Assembly (NCBI RefSeq): GCF_009017415.1
Contig: NC_092403.1
Location: 2,170,001-2,234,000 of the forward strand
Length of the DNA stretch: 64,000 nucleotides
DNA from: Aspergillus flavus
Taxonomy: Eukaryota; Ascomycota; Eurotiomycetes; Eurotiales; Aspergillaceae
Direction: 5' to 3'
The translations under genes were made by a program, and so were the position numbers. This document shows positions 34,398 to 46,696 of the stretch, in pieces. The notes below the pieces were generated by a model. That model saw only the letters and a program-made list of their open reading frames with translations, did not search any database and was not told the DNA's origin. Numbering within the stretch: the stretch's first letter is position 1; each line of letters opens with the position of its first letter.

Positions 34398-36445
34398 CTA
34401 ATGCGCAAACCTAAAATCCAACCGCTTATTCCCTTCATGCTTAGTCGTAGCCAAATAAACCCTCTTCTCTTCCTCCGACATAGCATTCCATTTCTTGTCC
34501 CGACTCGCATTGCGCCAAACATAGTACGCCTTAGTAAACAGATAGATAAAGATGTTCGTAACCACCAAAGCAACAAGAACCTTGTTCCCCCTCTTATACC
34601 GAGGCGCATCGTCTACCAAAGTCAGATAAGATACAATCAGAGAAAGAAGGTAAAAGCATACCTTGCCGGTAAATATTTGAGGCGATAATCCCAGACGCTT
34701 GCACGCACATATTGTACACGGCAGCAGAAACTGTCCGCGATCGAACGGTATTCGAGTTCCGGGAGTTCCAGGCGACTTGGATTGGGTGTGCTTTTATCAT
34801 TAATTCATTAGTCTTTCACGTTCATGTTTATAGGCCATAGGTTAGATAGAGTTAACGTACCAGAAGGAATGGATAAGAAAATAGTTAAAATAATCCACGC
34901 AACCCACTTATTGATACTGTTTATATCGACGACATAGAGATATATGATGAATGGGAGAGCCCAGATCTGAGTGAACATTGCTGCCCAGGTCAACTGGCCG
35001 AATCTCTCCGATAGGTATGTGAGAATCAACATGGTCGGGATCTGCGCGAATGTGTAAGGGATTGTGAGGAGATTTGTGACGAATGTGTTGAAGCCCATGC
35101 CTCGTAGAGTGAGGGTTAGATATTGGCCGGGTGGCGTCATGGGGGTGAGCCATGTGAGGCCGATGGCGTAGATGGGCCAGAGGTCGTAGTCGCAGAGGCT
35201 TTTCCAGAGGAGTTTGGGGGTTATGGCTTCGCGATTATGCATTGTGCCTTTGCTTGGGTCGTCGCGGATTATGCGGTTCACCATTATTGTTTCTTCGCTG
35301 GGGGATCTGTTAGATTTTGTTTCTAGGGAACATAGGAGTGAGATATGTGGTGAAGAACGTACCGTGGAGTAAACCAGCCTTTCTTGCCTCTCGCCCAGTT
35401 GGCAGTTTCACAAGGTCCTGGCGGCATTAGGGCGAATGCGATGAGACCGACCAATAGGGTTATCAAGCCCTTTTATTTCTATTAGCTATTGTCAAGGCTT
35501 TAGTGGAGTTGTGATCCGTACTTCAATGAGGAATAGCCATCGCCAGCCTGCCTGGCCTTGCACGCCACGTAGGCGCAATAACCCGAAGGCTAGAAAGCTC
35601 GCGAGGATATCAGCCAGGTTGTAAGCTGTCCAGAAGAAGCTCAGTCGGACAGATAGCTCATGCGATTTATAGAAGTAGGACAGGTAAAGAATAACCTGTC
35701 TCGTATAAGTACGGTGGACAAGTGGTTTTGTGTTGCCAACTTACATCGGGGATGAATCCACCTTGGAGAAGTCCGAGAAGGGCTCGACAGGCAAGGAAGG
35801 ACGATCGTCCCTGGAGTCCGTATTGAGCCATACCAACTGCCGACCAGAGGGTCATTTGTGTAGGAATCCACCTGTCCGGTCCTATCCATTTGCTAACCAG
35901 TTGAGAGGGAAGTTCCGCGCAGAGGAAAGAGAGCTTGAAAACGGTGTTTCCCAAATTATAGTCTAGTGTTCCATTAGTGCTTGGAATGGACTGTTACGCT
36001 ATTATTGGGACCAACCATTAGTGGTGAGATGCAAGTCCTTGAGGAAGTTGTCTGTTAATGCCTGAGTAAGATTTGCTCGATCCAACTCTAGAGCCATGAA
36101 CATGATGGCCGTCCATATCATGATCCGAGCATCAATCTTGCGGATTACCCGCTTTTCCTCGCGCCAAGTCCATCTTGCGGAGGGATCAAATCGATGCAAG
36201 TTCTCCCAATCCTCGCTTGGCTGATATTCTTGTGCGATGTCTGGGTTATCATAGACCGACGGCTGAGTTGCAATTGCGTCGGGGTCGTACTTTTGACCCT
36301 TTTGAAACCAAAGTCTCCGCCCGCTGAATGGCTCACCCAGGGGAGCTATTTTACGGCTGCTAGATGAGTCTGTCTCATTTTTTAATGCTGAGACGGTTTC
36401 ACTGGGGGTCTTCGTGGTGCTAGTAGGAAGATGAACTACCGGCAT
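34398..36445 (-). CDS. MFS permease, anion:cation symporter (allantoate/pantothenate-type)
   Basis: Seven exons (36445-36016, 35962-35745, 35695-35522, 35469-35363, 35306-34861, 34790-34662, 34612-34398) give 572 residues. A long hydrophilic N-terminus precedes TM1 ([23 protein letters not shown]). Typical family stretches follow: [31 protein letters not shown] and [19 protein letters not shown] with [15 protein letters not shown]. This places it in the ACS family (DAL5/TNA1/liz1 relatives) that imports allantoate, nicotinate, pantothenate and similar carboxylates at the plasma membrane. All six introns keep the frame and rebuild conserved segments. Located between TauD and the FAD monooxygenase on the same strand, it could import the substrate of either. 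Confidence 0.9.
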
Positions 36446-37168
36446 CCTGAAAGAGTAGGATAGAACTCTTCTGAATCCAGAAGTACACCAACAAGTGCAT
36501 GACCTAGGAATTCAGTATATAACTATCTATTCTTCGGGCTTGCACTCCGAAAACCGAAGCTACTCCTCCCTGGGGGCGATCTACTACGTGCTAAGGTCAT
36601 CGGCAATCCCTCCCATCTTTTGGAACTGGCGAGTGGTACATACACTTGGCGAGCGTCGGAAATCGGCGATAGGGGTTAGCTCGGTTAGATCGATCATAAT
36701 ACATTGCGGAGGTTAGCAAGAAGGTAACCAGTTTGGGTAATTCAATGAGGCGCGGTTGAGCCAATGGGGAATTGTGACATTGAAGTATACTATGATGCCA
36801 TCCGCACTAAAGCTCACCAGTACTGGGTCCGAGTCTGGGCGTAATTTATTATAAATATCCCCCCCTAATTGGATGGAGATAGTGACTAGGTTCCGAGGGT
36901 CTGTTGTCAGTTGCACTCTGAAGCATGAACAAGCTTGAATGTCATGTTACTGCCCTGTAGACGTGCTCTCAAGCCACTCTACGTGTTTACGTTGACTATC
37001 GACTAATGACTTGGCGGCCAGTTCTCTTGGTCTAATTAGTAGTACCCGAGAGTATTATTGTCTATTGAGCGATGTATGATTCTAGTCGCCAGCGAGAAAC
37101 TAACTAGCAGCAGATATATCGTCGCTACTGGAACATCCACAAAACGCTCATCTTACACCACGAACACT
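36446..37168. other. Intergenic
   Basis: About 720 bases between two same-strand genes. No gene, RNA or repeat is recognised. Confidence 0.5.
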
Positions 37169-38804
37169 TCAGAGCTTACTTGTAGCCTGCTCTACCAAGT
37201 TTTCTCCGGTTACAGATCTCTTTTGTAAGACGCTTTGAAATGCTTTCTCCACATCGTGCTCTGAAAGCCATGTTGTGTTTGGCTTGTTCCGAACTCTTTC
37301 TACTAACACCTCGTCGGAGTCTGTGTTCGTTGCCTGGCCCCCAATACCTTTAAGGACAATTGTCAATAGCCTTTCTGTATGCGGGCGCCGAGTCTCATCG
37401 TACAATGCGAGCGCAGCTCTGACCTCATATGCCTTTGGCTTCTGTGCTCTAGAAGACCCCAGGGCATGTCGAAAGGCAAGAAACAATGCATATGCGTCGT
37501 CAATGGCGAGGGAACCTCCAGCAGCAAAGGCACCACCGTGGGTATGCGCTGCGTCACCCACCAAGGTCACTCTTGAGTCAAATACCCAGGTGGGGAGAGG
37601 CTCGCCAGCGTAGTTCGGATAAATGCGCGTATAGGGTGTTGAGTTCACCAAGGCTTTGACCACCGGATTCCAGTCCTGGGTAGCCAGAAATGGCTCGTCA
37701 GCAGCTATCTACTTCCAGAAGCCCAGAGAAGACAAATACCTTGTAGCGCTGTCGTAGTACTTCAACATTTTCCTCGTCATCCCATTTTACATTCCTAATC
37801 CTGCCATCCGTCTCAACTGGTAAGTCGAAGCTGCCGACAGTGGTATACTGGTTCTTTCCTGCCGGGATCGTAAGCTCCATCGTTAAGAACAGTTAAGATG
37901 AGGGTCTGATACCAAGTCGAGACGCGAAGAAGTTCTCCTTTGGTCCCCACTGTTCCAACCTGATAAGCACCATGAACTTGAATTGCTGCACGAAATATAC
38001 CTACCCAATGCGTGGAATCTAACGGAAGATCCCGAATGTGTGCCACAAGAGACGCGTCAAATGTCGACCGTAGCCAGACCTTTCCGGTGGAAAACAGCTG
38101 ATGATCGGGGACGAAGGACTTCCTTACTTTCTAGTCCACTGTGAGCTGCTGCTAGGTTTGGCTAGATACTCCAAATGCACATACCGAATGGATTCCGTCC
38201 GCGCCGACCAGAATATCTCCATGTGCAGATGTTCCGTCGGCAAAGTGTAGTGTTACTTTGTCATTCGATGCATCCGCAGAAACCACCGTTTTGCCTAGAT
38301 GAATAAACTCCGAGGAGACATGTTCCAGTAGTGCTGCATGCAGATGTCCGCGGTGGAATCTTGCTGTTTCGTGGTGACGGACGGTAACCTCAGCGAAATA
38401 GTCATGGTGTATAACCTTGTTTGTCTTCCAATGTCTGATTGAATTGAGATCGTAAGTGTCTCTGGGCATTTGATATAGTAGAAACATAACCCGGGCTCGC
38501 TACCTGTAAATCATGGGAATACCAGAAGGGCCACGAAAAGCAACGTCTTCGTCGAGGGCATTCAGTACACCGAGCTTTTCGAGTGAGCGAAGGCCCTTGT
38601 ACATCATGATTAGTTGAGTAACAAGTTTTGCGGCTGTAGTCTTACATTGGGACTTATCGCAATGCTGGCACCGATTTCTCGGAGCTCGGTCGCTTGTTCA
38701 AACAACTCAACCTCAATATACGGGAGACGGCTTAATGCGACAGCTACGGAGAGGCCAGCAATTCCAGCTCCGGCGATAATAACTTTTACCTTTTCTTGGG
38801 ACAT
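37169..38804 (-). CDS. FAD-dependent aromatic-type monooxygenase (salicylate hydroxylase-like)
   Basis: Seven exons (38804-38646, 38595-38504, 38434-38185, 38130-38005, 37949-37913, 37858-37740, 37675-37169) give 429 residues. The FAD GxGxxG motif IIAGAGIAGLSVAVALS opens the protein. The DG motif is seen as ILVGADGIHS and the GD motif as RVTLVGDAAHTHGG. HWWGPKENFFASRLGKNQYT is rebuilt across two short introns, which supports a 37-base exon. The set fits class A flavoprotein hydroxylases acting on salicylate or related aromatics with NAD(P)H. There is no signal peptide. A permease of the same broad type is divergent from it (39424) and another lies behind it, so a small uptake-plus-hydroxylation unit is likely. 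The substrate is an inference. Confidence 0.9.
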
Positions 38805-39423
38805 TTTGTTGTACGTGATCCCTACAGGTCATTGAATATGGCAACTCGAAGGATATGCAGGATCGTTCCTCTATATACAGTTTTGCAGCGCGGCTATACC
38901 GATAAACAGAAATTAAGGAAAATAGTAGCCCTTATCTGATATGGACAATCATTAAGTAGTGTGGTGAAAGCACGCAAGCCGTGCATGAATCATGCAAGCA
39001 TGTTCGCGGGATTTGCCCCTACTAGCTCATCCCCGCATCATGATGGCCGTTGCTGGACCCAATAATCTGTAACTTTAAGGGAGTACTGTTGCGAATAAAC
39101 TTGCTGGCCGAAAATGGTGCCCTGATTTGTTATCCATTACCGAACCTTGCGTGATATGACGCGAATAGAGCGAATCGTGCGCTTTACGAACGGGTCAATC
39201 TCATTGGCTTGAACCATGTAGTTTTCAGCTTATTTCGAGTCTAAGTCAAAGCCTTTAGGGTTTCGGGCAAATTCCGCAAGCACTTCATGTCTGGGCAGAG
39301 GATAGTCTATCCTGGACTATACTTCACAATATGTAGAAAAGCAAAAACAACCCCATCCCGGATTCCAGCACTGGTTCTGCTTCCATTGACACAGTCGACC
39401 CGTTGGTGGATTTTGAAGTGATA
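38805..39423. promoter_or_regulatory. Shared divergent promoter, monooxygenase / permease
   Basis: About 620 bases separate two divergent starts, a size that allows joint regulation of the monooxygenase and the permease. No specific operator is identified by eye. Confidence 0.45.
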
Positions 39424-41466
39424 ATGTCGAAAGCAACGGTCACAGACTCAGTCAGCACCGTCAATGATGTTGCTCAACTACCTAAGCTCAGTCAACGATA
39501 TGCCGATGAAAGTTATAAGCTCTTTTCGAAAGTATCAGTGGCGGATCCTACCCCAGAGGAGGCAATCAAAATTAGAAATAAATGTTTGTGGAGGATTTTG
39601 CCCTTTCTTTGTATAGGGTATCATATCATGTATGTGGACAAGCAGACAGTACGTATCGGTTTCCAGAAGTGTACCAGCAATAGCTGACATCTGTCTTTTC
39701 TCTAGCTGGGAAGTTCAGCCATTCTTGGCATTATGGATGATGCGCATCTCAATTCGACTCAGTACAATTGGTTGTCATCAATCTTCTACTTCGGTTACCT
39801 TCTCGCGGAGTGGCCGCAGAACTGGGCCCTTCAGCGCTTCCCTGTCGCCAAATGGCTGGCTATCAATCTTGTCGTGTGGTAAGGACTACCAGTTCTCTTA
39901 TTTCCTCATTGGGGCTTCCACTGACCTGATCAGGGGAGGTATTACGCTCCTTCATATACCATGCAATAGCTTTGCCACGTTGTTCGTCGTTCGTTTCTTT
40001 CTAGGGGTAGCAGAGGCATCCATCGTACCTGCCTTTCTGTTGATCTTGTCTATGTTCTTCACATATCAGGAACAGGCCGTTCTAATGCCTATCATGTGGT
40101 CAATCGGAAACGCCAGTCCTATCACCTCTGGTCTACTTTCCTATGGGGTTTTGTGGATTAAGACGGGTACCTTTGCCCCATGGAAATGGTTTATGGGTAT
40201 GTCCCTCGTAGGAGAAGCAAAAAACAAAGCTAGACACTTATCTATTCATAGTCATCACTGGTGGAGTGACAGTGGTGTTTGGGTTGGCAGTGTGGCTCTT
40301 CTTCCCTGACAACCCTCTGCGAGCCAGCTTCCTTACGCCAGAAGAGCGCGCACAGGCAATCCTTCGCATAAAGGATAACCATTCGGGCATTGAGCAGAAG
40401 CAATTCAAGAAGTACCAGTATGATACCATTACAACTTTTACATTCACAGATATAAGGTCCGTCTTACTCAGGAACTGACGATTGCTAGGTTTATCGAGGC
40501 AGTTAAAGATCCAAAGTCGTGGCTGTTCTTCCTACACGCCTGGTCTCAGGAAATGGCCAACGGAATGACCAACCAATACTCACTAATCATTAACTCATTT
40601 GGATTCACTGTGCTCCAGACCACACTACTGGGGTGTGTAACCGGAATAGTCAGCTTCTTCTCGCTTGCCTCGGCAGCAGTGGTTTTAGCGAAGACAACAG
40701 TAGGTTTGGCCAGAGTGTGAAGAAAAAATCTTTACTTATCTAGAATAAGCTAACGAGGATGAAATAGAACTGCAGAGCTTGGATTTCTCTCATTGCATAC
40801 ATTCCTGGGGCAATATCTAGCATTCTGTTGCTAAGTTTACCCTGGTCCAATCGATGGGGTTTAATCACAGGGATATGGATTCGCTCAACTGTCGGCATTC
40901 CGTATGCAGTTGTCATGATCTGGGCTGCCAACGCATCTGCTGGGCATACTAAGAAGACCACGGTGATCGCGATGTATCATATTGGATATGGATTGGGAAA
41001 TATCCTCTCGCCACAGTTATTTCAACCGCGATGGAAGGTATGAAATGATTTTTTTGAATCTGTTCGCTGCTTTCATTTTGGCTAATGAGACAACTGATAG
41101 CCGCGGTATCGTCCCACTTGGATTATTCTATTGGTCGTAAGTCTTTGAATTAACATTTCATTAAGGATTGAGATACTCACCATTACAGGTCGCCTGCATC
41201 CTACCATCACTCGTCATTGTATATCTGCGATGGTATCTCTCGAAGGAAAACAAGCGCCGTGATCTGCTGCAGAGTGAAACACTTGTCACCGATACGGGTG
41301 TGGTTGAAGAGGTTGACAACGATGGCACCAAGCACGCCCGTCTAGTGGATAAGAACCAGTTGGACCTGACGGATCGTGAAAACCTTTCCTTGTATGTGCT
41401 TTGCTCCTCCAACCCGTTCTATCTTCCACTAACCGTTGGATTGTTGTTAGTCGATATGTCCTTTAA
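39424..41466 (+). CDS. MFS permease, anion:cation symporter family
   Basis: Nine exons (39424-39648, 39706-39878, 39934-40196, 40252-40417, 40489-40699, 40768-41037, 41101-41136, 41189-41391, 41451-41466) give 520 residues. Family stretches include LPFLCIGYHIMYVDKQTLGS, QYNWLSSIFYFGYLLAEWPQ, RFFLGVAEASIVPAF and the tail DLTDRENLSFRYVL, completed by a 16-base last exon. The tail nearly matches the end of the permease at 57236. Members import organic anions by proton symport. The ATG at 39424 was chosen over upstream non-ATG codons. The divergent FAD monooxygenase suggests import of an aromatic acid, which is inference. Confidence 0.9.
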
Positions 41467-41828
41467 TGTAGAGATACATTTTGGAGTGGAATACAGGCAC
41501 CTGTTTCTAAAGACCATCCATATATCACTTTTTGTCCCGGAAGTCAGCTACGACATATATCTGGCATAAACCTGTCTTTCCACCGTAGAGTAGTCTTTTT
41601 CGAGCATTTTAAACGCCCACACGCGTACAATCTTACAGGGTTGAAGATCAACTAATAATGAGATTCAGTGAGTTAAGATAAATCAAGAATTGATAAAGTA
41701 ACGCAAAGCGAATTCCTATTCTTGCCTGCAAGTAATAGAATCCCTGTTTCCAGTCTTCCATGTCCAGCAGAAGCAAAGTATCCACCACCTCTTAATGCCC
41801 GTCACGTTAGGTACTAGACCCTCGCAAC
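41467..41828. other. Intergenic, convergent
   Basis: About 360 bases of convergent 3' flanks. Nothing recognised. Confidence 0.5.
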
Positions 41829-42937
41829 TCAAGGAAATTCGCCAACACCCAAGCAAACACCCATGACGCATTTGTCACTCTTGCAACAGGCGCTGTCGTT
41901 CTCACAGTAACGAGCGCATCGGTCGTCCCTCTGCCCTTCGAAGCGGATACCATCCACATCCTCACCATCTTCCCCCGACTTCTGCGTCTCATCCGAAGGT
42001 GCATACCGTTCGTAGATCTCGCGCTTGGCCTGCTTAGGCGGCTTGTGAGGGCCCAAGCAAACTCCATAGAAGCATTTGTCCTTAGGACAACAATGGACAT
42101 CAGCTATGCACCCACGCTTGCAAGGGTTTTGCTTCCTCTTCTCAAGGGGGCTGGCAGGAGAGGTGTCGGCGTTATCAGCACTGTCGTCCTCGTCCACATT
42201 CTCAGCATCCTCTCCCGACGTCTGCGTCTCATCCACCGGTGCATCCCGTTCGTAGACCTCACGCTTTGACTCTTTAGGCGGAATCTGAGGACCCAAGCAA
42301 ACCCCATAGAAGCACTTGTCACCAGGACAACAATGAACATCAGCTCTGCAACCTCGCTTGCAGGGGTTCTGCTTCCGCTTTCCAAGGTGGCTAGCAGGAG
42401 AGGTGTCCTCGTCATCACCGCCATCGTCCTCATCCTCATCCTCCTCGTCGTCTTCATTCGAGTCATCCTTGCCTTTCGATTCTTCCCCAATGTAATGGTT
42501 GATCTTTCCTTGTGGCTTGGGCATGGTGTCCATGATGTGCATGAGTTTCGACAGGTCAGGGTTAAACTCGGTCTCAGGCTGAAGGGAACCGTCGCGCTTG
42601 TCTGGCCACCGCCAACCTCCGGGCATTACTGTACCCGGATACGGTCCAAATCCATGATCCCTCATGTACTGGAAGACAAATCGCTGCTCCTCCGGAGTGA
42701 GGTCGTACAACTTTATAGGACGTGTAGGGGCGACTGTCCGCAGGGCTACAGTTACAGTTAGTCGATGTGGACGGAACAAAGGGTAGAGCCATAGCGTTGT
42801 GTCAAGTGCACGTGTACTGCAACTGAAAGATACTAACATTGGGTGGGTGTAGGAGTTTCGTCAGCCACTGTGGGATCACCTTCAGTGGCGGCCGCGAAAG
42901 CGGCGAAGAGACACAGAAGGACGGTTGAGGCCTTCAT
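41829..42937 (-). CDS. Secreted pro-protein with three knottin-like six-Cys modules and Kex2 sites
   Basis: Exons 42937-42838 and 42745-41829 give 338 residues. The N-terminus MKASTVLLCLFAAFAAATEG is a signal peptide. A pro-region follows (LYDLTPEEQRFVFQYMRDHG and a Gly/Trp/Pro segment), then a strongly acidic linker near 120-147. Three modules share exactly the spacing C-x3-C-x5-C-C-x4-C-x4-C: cysteines at 162/166/172/173/178/183, 242/246/252/253/258/263 and 310/314/320/321/326/331. The spacing fits the general inhibitor-cystine-knot pattern. Dibasic KR pairs at 156-157, 194-195, 236-237 and 274-275 bracket modules 1 and 2, as expected for Kex2/KexB processing in the Golgi; module 3 has no adjacent KR. 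Modules 1 and 2 are nearly identical and 80 residues apart, so they are a recent duplication. No maturase gene (for example UstYa type) is nearby. I know no named family with this layout; function is unknown. Confidence 0.85.
42040..42420. repeat. 240-bp tandem repeat, two copies, in the knottin pro-protein
   Basis: The stretch from CCATAGAAGCA at about 42064 to GGAGAGGTGTC near 42160 recurs 240 bases later (from about 42304) with few differences, encoding modules 2 and 1. The period is exactly 80 codons, so the reading frame is kept. Confidence 0.85.
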
Positions 42938-45900
42938 TGTGAAATGTTCGTGTAAAGGTAAGTGTCGTAAGTCGTTGCAGAGTAATGGCGTGGTGGGATA
43001 GATCACGGTTGAGAGGATGGGTTGTACAGAAAAGAGACAGCCGAACGGGGCGTGATTGAGGCTTTATAACCTGCATCTCGAGAGCATTTACTCTGGCCGA
43101 ATGATGTCAGTGAATGAATCAGACGCTGTCTGGGATTCACGTTCTCTGGAGTTGATTGACAATCGTATCCACTTTCCCGTTGACTGAGCCATTTCATTGA
43201 TAGCGTCTGCCGGATGACCGTATAATACTTCACTGATGGACGGGTGCATTCAGGTCAGCCAAATCTTCTTGGTCAATGTTGAATATTGACTTGGTCACGG
43301 TGGGACTCTTTGCCCCGTGGCGGCCTGGGCAGGGCAATAGAGACCACACTAATGAATCTACCAAGATATTGTACAGCTTAGACCCAGTCTGAGTGGTTAT
43401 CGTGACCACCATGAATATGATATTATTCACTGTATATAGCACAATGCCATAACATACATACCTAGAGTGAAGAACATCTATAGCGAAGACAACAGTCTCC
43501 ATGACTGTTCCCCTCTTCACTACCCTCGAAACCATTGCCATTCAGAATACAATGTATAGCCTCCAGTCACGCGGTCAAACTTTATTCAACTCTCGTCCTT
43601 TGTTTACCCAATGCACGAAGCCCCCGCGTAGCCACAGAAGTGGACTAAGAACCCTGAGAACAAAGGCGCGATCAACCATGGGCTCGCTAATTCATAACTA
43701 GTGGTTTCAGGTTCATTGTTCCGCAAACTCTGAAGTTTGCCCCGTTGCTTGACGAATATGTTTTCGTCCTGGTTCCTGACCGAGGACTACTTAGCCGTCG
43801 TTGAGACAAAGAAATCAGAACCTTAATGACCACCCAAGCTGCCCCAACCACTATTCCAGTGATAATACAAGGATACTATAGTGATATAAATAGGTCAAAC
43901 TCAATCCCCGCAATTGTGGATCCGCTGTAAAGAACAATACTAAGTTCCTATCCGGGGTGTCATTCGTAGGACGCACGGGATTGATTGTTCCGCGTCGACG
44001 TCACTGTGGGAAGCGTATCTCTGGAGCTATTCTTTACCTCGGGTATTTGGGGTTATTCATGTTCTACACTTACTGTTCTTCTAGACTCTGTTGTCTGTGT
44101 GTGTTTGGTCAAGGTCATGTGAGTTATTCTCCCTCTATGTATGGAACGGAACTTCACAATTGCGGAAGACAAAGGATAATAGTAAATATTGGACATTGTA
44201 ATCTTGTCGGCGATTAAGTCCATTGTAAGATCCGTACTATGGTAGAGTGCAAACGTTGGTAGATTGGACAGGGCCACTGTGGCAATTCCCCCACTCCCTA
44301 TCCCAATTCCTACTCCGTGAGGTTATTCAACGTCATATTCAGTGATAATGACCTCTCAGATACCTCGCCTTCTATTCTCGGATCATATCGAAAAACAAAG
44401 AGAAGCCAAGCTATGAAAAAGCAACCTCGAAGACTTGAGTCAATGAACTGGTTCGTAAACCCACTAACGGCCTTTCGCATTCTACCATAGTAGCTTACCT
44501 CCCACATATCTCAGGTGGAGGCAGTATTTCTCAGATACACCGAGGACACCTACAACGGATGAGCTTCACTTAGATCCATATGAAGCCGTTTATCAGGATA
44601 AAGTGACCTCACTGGGTTCCTTTCAGTAACACTCCATGGAATTGGGGAAGGGTTCTTATGGTTAATTTCCTCTCTACATTGAAAGACAATAGGCAAGGCA
44701 CTTGGGCGGCTCATTCGATCGTAGATCAGTGCATTGCGTTAGACGCTCACCTCGCAGTAGCACGTTGGTATTGTCCCCGTGGAGGCGGCTCGCGTATGGA
44801 GAAGCATAGTCTTATTCATGACGTAGGTATGTCCCTCGGTATTGTGGAGCCCATTTTCCTCTGATATCTCCTATACTAAATTGCCTAGTTATAGACTGGT
44901 GAACAGAAAAGTGTCTATGCAATTGTTACTGAACAGGCGCCAAGACTAAATCGTATCTGCACCGTGAGCGAGGGTATGTTGTACATGAATGCAAGTTGAG
45001 TCGCACCACCTAGCTTAGTATCTATCTATCTTCACTCATGGCAGTTGATAGAGATATGGACTGATGGCACCTCCGGTCTGCCGTGATACCTTCAGATCTC
45101 ACATAATAGCCTGAACATTGACTGAAATTCTGATTCTGGCCGGATTGAGCGTTTACCGTTAAAGACATTGAACTAATAATAGCTATGAGAATATTGTAAT
45201 CTAACTATGTGGATTTCTCAGCATGTGGTTGACATAATTTCAGAGTAATAGATAGAATCGTTTAAGAGGTAACGGGATAGGGACTGACTCCGGGTACTTC
45301 ATAATGGACATGGAAAAGCTCTCGGACCGTCACTCAAAGATGACTTTTCCTGCCTCAGGCACTGATTGCGGCGCTATGACTCCTCCACATTAATGCGCCA
45401 CAACTGGTACTCGTAGCTTAGCAGCTCTTCGCATTAGGAAAGTTTTATACTCCTCGTAGTCATAGTACACTCTTAATTACACGTTACCTAATAAAAAGTT
45501 ACTGCATATGATTTCTTGGATGCGGAAAAAAGGAGATTGGTGTGTTGTTGTCACATACTGCTAGTAAGCCCTTCAGAGAGGCCAAAAACTATGACCAGAA
45601 ATCAAGCCCCAGGCATTGGGGTTCTTATACGAATGTTGATAAAGCACTACGTACGCTCCCCGTATTTACTTGGTGTCTTGCATACGGAGTATTAATCACG
45701 GGATCCGGTGACCGAACTGATTTATATATCTCTCTCTCTACTTTGTACGGCGATATAGCATATGATGCGCCGGTTATATATATGTCAGGTAAGGTGGATG
45801 ACCATGCGTCTGATAGAAATCCTTTAGAACCGTACTAGACCGGAAAAGGAGAGCAGCAACCAGAGCGATAAGCGCTAGAAGCTACTCATACGAGAAAGAC

Positions 45901-46696
45901 AAGTAAAAAAAAAAAAAAAAAAAAAGAAAAAAGAAAAAAAAAAAAAAGGTACACAAGTCTCTCCAGTCTAGATGTCAGCTGTCAATGGTCAGCAGTTGCC
46001 GCCGAAGTAATAGCGGCGGATTGGCGCGAGCACCTCCCACAATCGGGTTAGCGTGACTGACTCGCAAAGTGTCGGAAATTTTTTAGTTTCCACTTTTAGC
46101 TCTTCTTTTCTTGATTACATCCTCACGCACCACCGACTTAGCAACGGTTCAACTTCTGTTATTGTATCGCTTGATGTGATTCCTTCGATTCCTGGGCCCT
46201 CGTCAGCTCCAGAGTCACAGAAATGGACAGGGAGCAGAAACCTTGTGCAGTCGCACTGAATGATTGATTGGCCTAGACCAGCTGACGGTGCAGCTGGCCA
46301 GACTGATAGGCCCGAATAAGCTGCCCTAACGGTTGCAGAACTTATCTTAGGGCCACTTTGTGATCCTGGTCCCCACCCATTAGTGTTATAGAATTATTAC
46401 CTTCACTGTGCTACATTGCCGCCGAATAAAACACGCCGTCTATGACTGGTGACGCCCTGCAGCTCCTGAAGCCTTTCCTTTGTTTTTAGTCGTCCACGGA
46501 CCCCGAACTGGGCCGATGATGCACCGACTCTCCCTCTCCCCTGATTCCTTTTCCCCCTTTTGGGGCGACCAATGACGACATCCCAACGGAGGTCGCTTTC
46601 TCCAGGATTTCTTGCTGATGAGAGAGCGCTCCCCCCTCTTTTCCTCGTCACATTCTCTCAAAACTCAGCGCATTTTATGATCGCAGATCGCAGAAT
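42938..46696. other. 3.8-kb gene-poor region
   Basis: Open frames are short and overlap on both strands. None shows a signal peptide, domain or repeat that I recognise, and none joins by convincing splice sites. The left end is the promoter of the knottin pro-protein; a poly-A tract lies at about 45905-45947. No tRNA, rRNA or transposon ends were found by eye. Confidence 0.5.
45905..45947. repeat. Poly-A tract with two interruptions
   Basis: About 43 bases, nearly all A with two single G interruptions. It could be a simple repeat or the tail of an old retro-element insertion; no element body is recognisable on either side. Confidence 0.8.

Noticed and set aside
37860..37913. A 38-nt intron or frameshift in the FAD monooxygenase
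   Set aside because: A later acceptor (cccggcag, ending at 37859) gives a 54-nt intron and restores RLGKNQYTTVG, so the gene is intact.
41829..42937. Knottin pro-protein as a dikaritin-type RiPP cluster
   Set aside because: No UstYa/DUF3328, tyrosinase or other maturase gene lies nearby, and the cores are Cys-rich rather than Tyr-bearing short repeats.
45905..45947. Retro-element tail
   Set aside because: No reverse transcriptase, tRNA-like head or target-site duplication is visible; treated as a simple repeat.
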